Assembly (NCBI GenBank): GCA_021292105.1
Contig: CM037870.1
Span: forward strand, 24,692,424 to 24,756,423
Direction of reading: 5' to 3'
Length of the DNA: 64,000 nt
Origin: Anadara kagoshimensis
Taxonomy: Eukaryota; Mollusca; Bivalvia; Arcoida; Arcidae
The position numbers and the translations under genes are program-made. The notes beneath the pieces were generated by a model, which was not told where the DNA came from, ran no database searches, and worked only from the letters and a program-made list of their open reading frames with translations. This document shows, in pieces, positions 55,599-64,000 of the stretch; position 1 is the first letter of the stretch; each line of letters starts with the position of its first letter.

Positions 55599-57943
55599 AA
55601 AAAAACAACTTACTATCAGAAAAAAATTAACCGTAACTCACTCACTCAGTAGGTTCTTTTCGTAGAACGTTTGAAATTGGAAATCTTAATTCCTGGCAGA
55701 TGTCGCTTCTCACTAAAACTCTGACGTCATCACATACAGTTAAATAAAAAAAAATAAAATTGTTTTGTTGAAACAAATAATGTCTTTTTGTCATGCTACA
55801 CAATTATGGTTCAAGAAAATGTCCACATTTTAAGACGATGAATATGGACATTAATTGTTACACAGTGTTAGACCTATTGTTGCTTATGTACAGGGCTCAT
55901 TTGAAACATGCCTTAAAACTCCAAATAAAGACAAACGCACCAAATAAAGTCTGGCCTGAATTTAATAGTCAGCATATAATACTCCTGCATAACACCAACG
56001 TTTTTCTATACCCCTATCATGTGCTGTTTTTGAATTTCTATTTTTAATTGCATTCAAAAACAGCACAGCACAGTTGTCATGTGCTGTTTTTGAATGTATT
56101 ATTTTAATAAAAATTTAAAAACAGCACATGACACCCCTGTAAAAGTGCCAACGTGAGTGTCCCATGTTCCTGCGAATCTTCATGTCCCTTACATTTGCGT
56201 CAGCTTCAGTGTCTATACCACCGCTGTTCAATATCCAGTAAGCGTAAGTCTACCGTACCCGGCGTTTACGTGTGAGTTAGCGTCAGTGTCCATACGCGTA
56301 CGGTCACGTTAGTGTCAGTGTCAGTGTCTCAACCGCGCCGTTTGCGTCAGCGCAAGTTTCCAATACCCGGTGAAGCGTTAATGTCCCACACCCTATCGCC
56401 AGTTTTAGCGCGAGTATTCCATTACCCGTTATAAGGGTCAATGTACATTTATGCCCCATGTTAAGCTTTTGATGGGCTAGATCACAGGGGCCAGTTTCAT
56501 AATAAAATTTTTAAAAAAATACCGATAAGTATATAAAAAAGAGTAAAGGGGAACAATGAATCGGATCTTTCACTTGTGGGTGCTCTGACAAAACTCTACA
56601 TTATTTTTTTTTAATTTGTGTCCGAACATCGTGATCTTGATGTCATTTTGTTTCCAGATAAATATTCTTTAAGTTGGAGTTCAATTTTTGGACATAATTT
56701 AAAATCTTAATAAAATGTTCAAACGAAAAACACAGAAAAACAGTGTAATTTTGCCCGATGTAGCTAAGCCCATCTATGTAAAAGTAGCTTAAAATTCGCA
56801 TTACGCTCATGTTTTTCACTACCAGCGTCCGTATCAACTACAAATGCTGATGTCGATCGAAGAACTTAATAAAAAGCAATAAATTTCAAAGGTAACCGTT
56901 ACTCCCTTCTAAATCTACAAGCTATTATATCCTATTTTGTTCCAACACTATGTAAACTATGTTTCTGTGCTTTCCGTTTTAACATTTTATTTAGATTTTA
57001 AATTATGTCCAAAAATTGAATGCCAAATTAAAGAATATTTATCTGGGAACAAAATGACACCAAGATTACGATGATCGGACACGAATTAAAAAAGTAATGT
57101 AGAGTTTTGTCGGAGCACCTACACTTGAAAGATCCGATTCGTTGTTCCCCTTTACTCTTTTTTATATACTTATCGGTATTTTTAAAATTTTATTATGAAA
57201 CTGGCCCTGTGGGCTAGATGTACAGGCAGCCGATGCTGTTTTATGGCGTTTTTTGTTTTTTATTTTAAATATAGATTGTCCAATAGGATGTGCTGATTCT
57301 GTGTGTTACAGCTTTGGTTGCTCAAGCTGTGTGTCAGGTTACTGTCTGAAGTCAACAAATAGCCCCAGGTCTGTATCATTTTCGTTTTTATGACATCATT
57401 AATAAAAGACATCTCAAAAGAAACTTCTATGGTGTATAGTATCGTATATAGACCCTGCAAATTCTGTGAACGACATACATTGATTATTTTTTTTATTGTT
57501 TTTGTTGTTGAAGTTGTTGTTGTTATTGTCGTTTTGATGTCGTTTTGTTGTTGTATTTGTTTCGTAATCTGGTACAAAACAAGATTTCTTATCGCAAATA
57601 CTTTTCAGACAAGAACTCAGTTTTATTTTTGATAAACTCCAAATTTAAAGTCACACTTTAAGTACAAGCTTGTTCGAAGTTTAACCGTAACGAATTAGCA
57701 CCAAACAAGCAACTCGTTTCTGTCCCTCGTTGGCTATATCATCTCTGGACAGCGTTTTGGTCACTAGTTATCCATATCTCGGACATTTGACAGCCGAGTT
57801 GCGACTCCTCTCCGTCAGATCAGTGTTAAATTTTCGACAGGTCTGTACTGTAAACATCGGTATTGTACAAGTCGTCCATCAACACATCGATAAAAGTGTT
57901 TTTAAAGTTGCTAAATGGAAAGAATGTTTAAAATGTGATCGAT

Positions 57944-57979
<36 letters not shown>

Positions 57980-59200
57980 GGGATGAGTGACTGACTGACT
58001 GACTGGTTGATTTTCTGATTGATTGATTGATTGATTGATTGGGGGTTAACGTCCGAGTTAAAACTATATCACTTATGTCGAGACGTCACCAGCTATAGGT
58101 GAAGCGACAGTTCTACCATGGAGAAACACAGTATTGTCTTTTGTTTTAATGAAAGCATTATAACTTCGTATAAGATTGTAAAAGGTGCAACTGCAATAAT
58201 TAATTGATTGGTTCATCGTTGTTTTACGTCACATCGGCAATTTAAGCATTTAAAGACGAACCATATCATTTCTGATTATTTTGAAGATTACTCAAGTTCG
58301 TTAGGTAACGGAGTTGTGTGCACGTGTTTTTAACCACAGACATTGAGACAACGAGTTAATGCCTTTCGCGTGGAAAATCTCTTTTTCAACCAGTCGGGGC
58401 GCAACTTTAATTTAGTGCATCTTCATATTCAATACTTCCAACAATCGAGAAATGTTGTTGTTTCATGAACATATGTCTATTACTGATTGTATTTCAGATC
58501 TGTGACGATGTATTGTGTACCAGAAGATTCATGTGGAGAAGGAAAATACTGTTATCACGGGGTTTCCAATGTTTGTACATGTAAGTCAGTAAAGTATATT
58601 AATTAAATATTTATCATTTGACTTACAAGTCTATTAAGTACTTTTATTTAGTAAGCACTTGTCGGTTTATACCTACACGGTTGTACAAACTGAGATACCC
58701 GGCTATCCAAGAGCCCGGTTTTCTTCATTCCTTCCTTCTTTTTTCGATCAAATTATGTATTTTGAATAGAAATTAAAGAAACCACAAGTTTCAGCTATTC
58801 TGAGACCAATCTGTTGGCCAGTCACTTCAATTTCCCAGGGAAGGACGAGCGTGACAAGTGTAGCAGGAAAGGGGAGAATGCAGCGACCAAACCAGGACTC
58901 GAACCCGGGAAATAAATTACACCTGGCGAAGGGCCACCAGAATACAGCCTACGAGGGCTAAAAAGGTCTTTGGCATCGGCGCTTATCCGTTTACTTAAAA
59001 TTAAAACTGTACATTAATAAATGTTTGTTTTTTTTTTTTTTTTTTTACCAGCCTGTGGTGTCGACCACTGTGATGTTTGCGCCGGAGAGCGACATTGTAA
59101 GACGTGTAAATCAGGGTACCGTCTAGATGACAGCTCCTCGTATCGAAGCAGTTGTGTATCCATATACGGCAAGAGAGAAGGGAGGAACATTGAGAAATAG
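55392..59200 (+). CDS. Small secreted 16-cysteine protein (second of the pair), four exons
   Basis: Exons 55392-55479, 57275-57368, 58498-58580 and 59052-59200, phases 1-2-1, GT-AG borders. The product is 137 residues. MALILRTFILVVTICVCQG is the signal peptide. All sixteen cysteines of the neighbour are kept: C-x3-C-x4-C-x4-C-x2-C-x4-C-x13-C-x5-C-x5-C-x7-C-x2-C-x4-C-x2-C-x5-C-x2-C-x15-C. Exon 2 has the same length as its counterpart (94 bp). CPIGCADSVCY, CGEGKYC and CKSGYRLDDSSSYRSSC are the shared motifs. It differs from the neighbour in an extra NLFQF-type stretch after the signal, three more residues in exon 3, and a C-terminal extension VSIYGKREGRNIEK where the neighbour stops. The GKR in that tail could be a processing site. 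Secreted, function unknown; clearly a tandem duplicate. Confidence 0.89.
55563..55597. repeat. (CT)n microsatellite (intronic)
   Basis: CT run in intron 1 of the second 16-Cys gene. Confidence 0.95.
56017..56133. repeat. Two adjacent small foldbacks, TGTCATGTGCTG type (intronic)
   Basis: At 56017-56066, ATCATGTGCTGTTTTTGAA faces TTCAAAAACAGCACAG. At 56075-56133, TGTCATGTGCTGTTTTTGAA faces TTTAAAAACAGCACATGACA. These carry GCTGTTTTT where the other copies have GCTACTTTT, and form a tandem pair. Confidence 0.92.
56483..57211. mobile_element. 729-bp foldback with ~220-bp arms and 8-bp target duplication (hAT-like, intronic)
   Basis: The ends CACAGGGGCCAGTTTCATAA and TTATGAAACTGGCCCTGTG begin arms of ~220 bp with high mutual identity. 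Paired landmarks include GAGTAAAGGGGAACAATGAA / TTCGTTGTTCCCCTTTACTC and ATTTTTGGACATAATTTAAA / TTTAAATTATGTCCAAAAAT. GGCTAGAT flanks both ends exactly (56475-56482 and 57212-57219). Only ~280 bp separates the arms and no transposase fits. The 8-bp duplication and CA(C)AGGG ends suggest a hAT-derived MITE. It lies in intron 1 of the second 16-Cys gene, 63 bp before exon 2. Confidence 0.95.
57660..57850. mobile_element. MITE, CAGTACAGACCTGTCGAAAG family (intronic)
   Basis: AGTACAAGCTTGTTCGAAGT at the left faces TTTTCGACAGGTCTGTACTG at the right. It lies in intron 2 of the second 16-Cys gene. Confidence 0.75.
57941..58115 (-). mobile_element. (GATT)n tails and SINE family 1 3' end (intronic)
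   Basis: Two GATT runs (57945-57978 and 58017-58040) separated by ACTGACTGACTGACTGG, then GTTAACGTCCGAGTTAAAAC and TGTCGAGACGTCACCAGCTA of the reversed SINE body; the rest of the SINE is missing. Confidence 0.8.
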
Positions 59201-59252
59201 AATCGATGTTTGTGATGAAACCTACCATACAAAATATACTGAAGTTCTTGTT

Positions 59253-59258
59253 AATAAA
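59253..59258 (+). terminator. Poly(A) signal of the second 16-Cys gene
   Basis: AATAAA 52 bp after the stop codon. Confidence 0.75.
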
Positions 59259-59302
59259 TAAATGCTATTCGAAATACTTTGTGTTGGGTTGAATTTCACG
59301 AA

Positions 59303-59602
59303 TACTGTAGATAACTTTGAATTCGCGAGTATCACATTTCTTATGTCTACTCTATATGTCATTTCGCGAAAATATACCACAATCAACATAAACATTAAAA
59401 TTCGCGATCGATAGGCAATTATCTCCCTTCATTTCTTTAGACGTTTTTTGTTTTGTTATATGTTATATCCATGGTCAAAGTCCATTACAGGCATGTTTTT
59501 CAATTTACCTTTTAAATTTCGCTATTCTTGGAATGTTCGCGTGATGTACAAATTCGCGATCGAGCGTCCTCGCGAAATTACGCGTCAATAAATCTCTTGC
59601 GA
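59303..59602 (+). repeat. Dispersed CGCGAGTATCACATTTC repeat
   Basis: GATAACTTTGAATTCGCGAG to CGCGAAATTACGCGTCAATA. Homologous to 49796-50030, with ~60 bp of extra middle sequence. Confidence 0.82.
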
Positions 59603-59762
59603 TAAAAAAAAATAATCTACCGTACATGACTGAAAAAAGATTTGTTCAACTGTAAATGAAAAACAATTAGGCTCCCCAGCGTACCACGTGACTGATCTAA
59701 AGAACAGATATATCAGTTTTCCGAATCTTGGCAACTGATACACTAACCACTAAGGTACTACC

Positions 59763-59835
59763 TCCACAGAGGAAGCAAAAACACAAACAACTTATCTAGT
59801 AGATAAGTTGTTTGTGTTTTTGCTTCCTCTATGGA
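59763..59835. repeat. 73-bp near-perfect palindrome
   Basis: Two 36-base arms around a single central G at 59799: GGAAGCAAAAACACAAACAA then CTTATCTA, mirrored by TAGATAAG then TTGTTTGTGTTTTTGCTTCC. One mismatch near the outer edge. It sits at the junction of a decayed repeat and a SINE. Confidence 0.95.
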
Positions 59836-60095
59836 GTCTGGGTATGAAACCTGACCGGGCCTGACTAAGACTTGAAAATCGATCGTTACTGTTATTTCGC
59901 CAAGCGCTCAGCATTTAGAATGGAAGTCACAGGGTCCCTTCGGAAGACATTAAAATCAATACCCCTTGTCACGGTAGGCGTGGCACTTCAAAACCCCTCC
60001 CTCCGCGTACTGCAAAGGTGAACATTGCCTGTCGTTTCACCTTTAGCTGTTGACGTCGCAATATAAGTGAAATATTCTTGACTGAGATCCAATTC
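59836..60095 (+). mobile_element. Diverged SINE family 1
   Basis: GACTAAGACTTGAAAATCGA, TTTCGCCAAGCGCTCAGC, CTTGTCACGGTAGGCGTGGC and CAATATAAGTGAAATATTCT in family order; the head is cut by the palindrome. Confidence 0.85.
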
Positions 60096-60456
60096 AATCG
60101 GTAACTTTACTGCATAGTTTAAGTCCTTATTTATACTATCTTTTGATGATAAATTTTACTCAATGGCTAATTTTATAATTCATCACAAGTTATTGCATTA
60201 GTATTCATTTTTATCAAACTGGTTGCAAATAAAACGCCATTGCCATTTTACAAGCTGTTACTAAACACATTATGACGCAAGCACGTATAATTTAGCATTG
60301 TTATTTATGTACAGGACACTATCAAGATTTATGGACTGTCCGAGAGTCAGGATATGGACCGTCATTTTGATATGGTCCGAGCCGAAGGCGTGGGTCATAT
60401 GTTCATTAGGACTGATTCATACCACCTTAAACAATTAAATATAATAATGATTCGTC
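60096..60456. other. No gene recognised; downstream of SLC17 gene
   Basis: AT-rich spacer. GGACTGTCCGAGAGTCAGGA at 60335 and GGTCCGAGCC nearby show short internal symmetry but no known feature. Confidence 0.45.
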
Positions 60457-60462
60457 TTTATT
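60457..60462 (-). terminator. Poly(A) signal of the SLC17-type gene
   Basis: AATAAA on the minus strand, 39 bases after the stop codon, giving a very short 3' UTR. Confidence 0.65.
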
Positions 60463-60500
60463 GTCAACATTCATGACATCGCTTATAGATGTAAAATGTT

Positions 60501-63500
60501 CTACAATTTGGTTGTCGAGCCATTTGCATATTTTTGATAATGATCTTCGTTAGAATTGACTTGCACCGAACCATTGTATTCAAGCTGGTACGTTTGCATC
60601 CTTTCGTTAGTATTCACGCCGCCGTTTCCGGTTATCCAAGACACAGGATTGTTAATTTCAGTCATTTCCGGTTGTTGAAATGGCTGATCAAAAGAATCTT
60701 TCCTGAAACCAAAATTGTCAATAGAACCTTTTCGTTTTAGTACATTCACAGAAATGTTTATATCAATATCATCGTCATCGTCTTTAGCCCATTCCTGTTC
60801 TTCTCCACTACCAATCACCGTGAACACTAACGACCCAACAACTGCCACGCCCACACAAATGAAGAAAACAATTTGCCATTCTTCTCGCGTTCCCTGCAAT
60901 ATGGTGTGGAATAAAATAATAATAGTGACATTTGCTTATTTTGATTTTTTTAAAAATAAAATTTAGTATTTAAAAAAAACTTAAACACAATTGCTGATTT
61001 TAAAAAAATATCACATTGCAGTATGATACGAAATGAAAATATAGATCATGGAGAAAAATGCACTGTATAAACATTGACCTATCCAACTGACCATTTATTA
61101 CGGACAATTACCTGAACGTCCGAATAACTATCCATTCCTTAAAAATATAATATAATGGAACAGAGACCCTAAAGGGGTCGAGAAACATTGTTTTTAATGA
61201 ATGGAGAGTTATGAGGATTTTCGCCCCTTCATTTTAAGCAAGTGATTGGGAAACAAAAACTCTCTACTCCTCGGAAAAGTTTTTTTAACATATTACTTAG
61301 AATACTACCCACTTAAAGTAACGGATTGGTATATAATAACTCTCCATTCCTTTAAAGTGTTTTAAGAGATCAACTCACTTCTGATCATGAGTTAAAATCA
61401 TGCAGTTCTACATGTATTGGATAGCTATTGTTATTATCCGAATTCATTCATTTCTGATATGATCGAAGACGAGTCAGTTGCATCATGTCAACATGCTGAA
61501 GAACATTCCCGATTTAGATAAAAAAATTAATAAAAATAGACGAAAAATTGCCAATATGCAATTCAAAACGTACAATACCATAGGAAGAAATGGTAATGAA
61601 AGGAAAGAGAAAAATATTGCTTCCAAATTGGGACTCGAACCCGGGACTTTTCCCAATACTTTCTGAACACATTGGAGGCTTTTGTTACGAATTTTCTTTA
61701 TGTCCTGTTGTACAAAACCGGGGGTTTTAAAAAGTCAGGGAACTGTAAACTCAATGCTAATGTCAACCGTTGTATGTGCAAGTTCGAAACTACGAATCCT
61801 AACACATATCTTGTATTTGGTCGATTCTCCTATATGAATAGTCCAAATGAAAGGTCAAGCAGACAGGTCAATGCCGTTTACTTATACTTGATAATAGGCT
61901 TAACTTAAGGTTGTTTTAGAATCACCATTTGTCCGCGCAAGGCTATCGTTCAACACCACATGGATCGCCGTACGTGAGCGTGAGTCGAATACTTTCGTTT
62001 AGAACATTAAAATCACATGGTCCTTCTGAAGAGACCGTTGTACCTTGTCACAGCAAGCGTGTCAAGTTATAGAACCCTCCCTGCATATTGTCCTGCGAGC
62101 ACTGAAAATGTCAAATTTTCTGCCACTTAACCTGCAGCTGGTGACTTTTCGAAATATTCTTAACTGGAACGTAAAACCACATCTCATCAATCAATCTTAG
62201 CATCAACTATTTTAGAATAAATGCTTACATTTTTAGTGATTTCGGATGTTATGACCGGTGATAGAAGAGCGGCCACCGATGCGGCTGACGTAGTCATGCC
62301 ATTTAAAACACCAGCAAACCTACACGAAATAAAAACACGAGAAACTGTAATATGAAAAAAAAGAAAATAACAGCTGACAAAAATTAAAGGCCCAAACAAC
62401 ACACTACAATCGATTAGATGAAACAAGGATTACAGGGCATACCCTTAGTGAGACAGCTTGATCATGTACGAAGCTGACGGGTTTCATCATGCAACACTAA
62501 AAGATTATTGTTGTTTCAATTTTGTTGTTTTCATGGTCACCTTTTTTTCTCGAGTTCACTTCGGTGGCCAAGCTCTATTACTAGCCGGTTTATGGATCAC
62601 AAAGCTGCTTATCGCATGGGTTCGAATCTTGCTTGTGATTGTGACGGACCCTAGTGTAAGGAAGTTTGTCAGTTCCCTTGCTCAAAGTCGGTGTTTTTTC
62701 GGGTACTCCGGTTCCATCTAAGGATTTTAGCTCGAAATAAGTAAAATACAGTGACTGGGTCGTAAAATACAATTGCAACACCTAATTTACTCTTTTCTAA
62801 AATGAGAGAGAGAGAGAGAGAGAGAGTAAATATGGAACCATATGAGTTGGTTACACGTACTTTGGTGCTATATCTAGATGGTTTACTCTGAACCCAGCAT
62901 TTGTGGTTGATTGTACTGTCCAGTATATAACTATAAGAACTACTATCAAATCCCTGCTTTCTTTACCAAGAAAACTGACCCACAGTATAAAGGGAGATGA
63001 TCCTACGAATCCTGAAATTAGACGCAACAAATAAAATTCATGAAACTAACTCACATGTATTTTATAGATTTTATAATCATTACATTGTAAATGTTATTAT
63101 AAGAATATACAGATTATACTAGTGCATATTAACTAAAACACTTCATTATGACTGACTAGATAAACATTTCCAATCAAACCAGACATAAGTAAGAGTTTGA
63201 TCCTATTTCTCTAAAAACTTTGATTTAAGAGCATGATGTTATTAATCAGGTGTTAACTTATCACAGCTTTACCTTAAAGGCAATGTGAATCCAAATGAAA
63301 TGGGGATTTGGGCGTGGTTTTGAAACCAATTTGCGGTATACACGAGACCTATCGAAATCAAGTCGAAGTTCAACTGATGTGGGTGAAAATGGATAGATAG
63401 TGACCAAAAAACTGTTGAGAGATAAATAACAACTACTAAAAACTTTCAAGATTTAGAAACAAGGGTCCGAGATGAGCTGCCGATATTTGGCAAAAAGCCG

Positions 63501-63746
63501 TTATCTTATTGCCTTACTTTCGACAAGCCTTTGTTGTATGGTTTTTTATTATGATAATTATTGAAAAGAAAAGAAAGAAACATTGTATGTTACACAATAC
63601 ATTTCGTACTTACCAAATATGAGAAAAAGTTTACGAACTGTGGAAACGCTCAGATATCTTTTAGATATCAGTCTGTCAGCTAGAAGACCGCTAAGTATAG
63701 AGCCGACAAATCGTCCAATGAAAGGCAACGATGACAGAACACCATT
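60501..63746 (-). CDS. SLC17-type organic anion / phosphate transporter, C-terminal four exons (partial)
   Basis: Exons in transcript order: 63746-63614, 63011-62861, 62319-62229, 60893-60501; phases 0, 1, 2, 0 join without conflict and all borders are GT-AG. They encode 254 residues. The first gives NGVLSSLPFIGRF...LADRL...STVRKLFLIFG, the second FVGSSPFILW...NAGFRVNHLDIAP, the third FAGVLNGMTTSAASVAALLSP, and the fourth TREEWQIVFFICVGVAVVGS then SGEEQEWA. These are the conserved TM8-TM12 landmarks of the SLC17 major-facilitator family (LSSLP, STxxVRK, GFxVNHLDIAP, AGxLxG, EEWQxVF, SGExQxWA), whose members move anions such as sialate, glutamate or phosphate. The substrate cannot be assigned. 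A ~94-residue hydrophilic, acidic cytosolic tail (DDDDDIDI) is unusually long. The 5' exons lie beyond the window. Confidence 0.94.
60900..61949. other. Intron of the SLC17-type gene, left part
   Basis: AT-rich intronic sequence. An inverted B-box-like GGGACTCGAACCCGGGAC at about 61630 hints at a decayed tRNA-derived repeat. No exon was found. Confidence 0.5.
61950..62180 (+). mobile_element. Diverged SINE family 1 (intronic, opposite to the gene)
   Basis: CATGGTCCTTCTGAAGAGAC, CCTTGTCACAGCAAGCGTGT and CTGCCACTTAACCTGCAGCT in order; the head is degraded. Confidence 0.7.
62600..62775 (+). mobile_element. SINE family 4 fragment (intronic)
   Basis: GGGTTCGAATCTTG (box B), GTTTGTCAGTTCCCTTGC, AAGTCGGTGTTTTTTCGGG and a GACTGGGTCGTAAAATAC end. 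Similar to 39785 and 54580. Confidence 0.65.
63012..63613. other. Intron of the SLC17-type gene, right part
   Basis: AT-rich; CTTTCGACAAGCCTTTGTTG at 63517 is one arm of the 45386/50894 MITE family. No exon was found. Confidence 0.5.
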
Positions 63747-63814
63747 CTGTGCAATATAAACCAGTACGTTTGAAAACAAAACGAAGAATGACTCTTAATA
63801 TTATATAGCCAAAC

Positions 63815-63989
63815 ATGTCTATAAAGGTCATCCAAGGGAACCAGTAAAATGGTCTTTATGGGCAGATGGTCTGAATGTACAGGTTCAAATAATATAAATA
63901 AAGAACAATTGGGTTACAATTCTACTAGCCTTTATAAACAGGTGGTCCTGATATAGAGGTGGCCTTAAAGGCAGGTTGGACTGTATGTA
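63815..63989 (+). mobile_element. MITE, ACAGTCCAACCTG ends (second copy)
   Basis: TAAAGGTCATCCAAGGGAAC, ATGGTCTTTATGGGCAGATG and AAACAGGTGGTCCTGATATA follow the order of 31273-31455. It ends GGCAGGTTGGACTGT. Confidence 0.78.
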
Positions 63990-64000
63990 TGATTCAATAG

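Overview
The window looks like an intron-rich, AT-rich, repeat-laden invertebrate nuclear genome, most likely a bivalve or other mollusc. The reasons are GT-AG introns, tRNA-headed SINEs with several simple-sequence tails, a GGCCCATGGGCC-ended element carrying a ~145-bp tandem array (a type known from bivalves), and a TIMP, an SLC17 transporter and an FkbM methyltransferase with animal-style architecture. No species call is possible from the sequence alone.

Five genes can be supported. (1) 27894-29003 (+): intronless, membrane-anchored FkbM-type methyltransferase. (2) 41384-44564 (-): TIMP/netrin-module gene; exon 1 (signal peptide, CxC, HPQ) and exon 2 (VIRA) are clear, but the downstream part at 41169-41341 has a frame problem. 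(3) and (4) 48925-52706 (+) and 55392-59200 (+): a tandem pair of four-exon genes for small secreted proteins with 16 perfectly conserved cysteines; I do not recognise the family. (5) 60501-63746 (-): the last four exons of an SLC17-type transporter whose 5' part lies beyond the right edge.

Layout. 1-2.2 kb: ~81-bp tandem array cut by the window edge. 2.4-12 kb: dispersed repeats, LINE 3' ends and a possible 4.8-kb inverted-repeat-bounded element. 12-20.8 kb: 140-bp array, then six ~1.35-kb units. 21-27.5 kb: nested SINEs, foldbacks and a 2.6-kb element inserted in a SINE. 27.9-29 kb: FkbM gene. 29-41 kb: mostly non-coding, with several terminal-inverted-repeat elements and palindromes. 41-44.6 kb: TIMP-like gene with an intron full of ATTAGGCGT repeats. 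45-48.8 kb: 55-bp array, MITEs, SINEs. 48.9-59.2 kb: the 16-Cys gene pair, whose introns hold minisatellites, MITEs and a hAT-like foldback with an 8-bp target duplication. 60-64 kb: SLC17 gene.

The genes show no operon-like linkage. Only the 16-Cys pair is clearly related, by tandem duplication, and shares a short upstream block. Many long open frames in the window are artefacts of tandem repeats whose period is a multiple of three and were left out.
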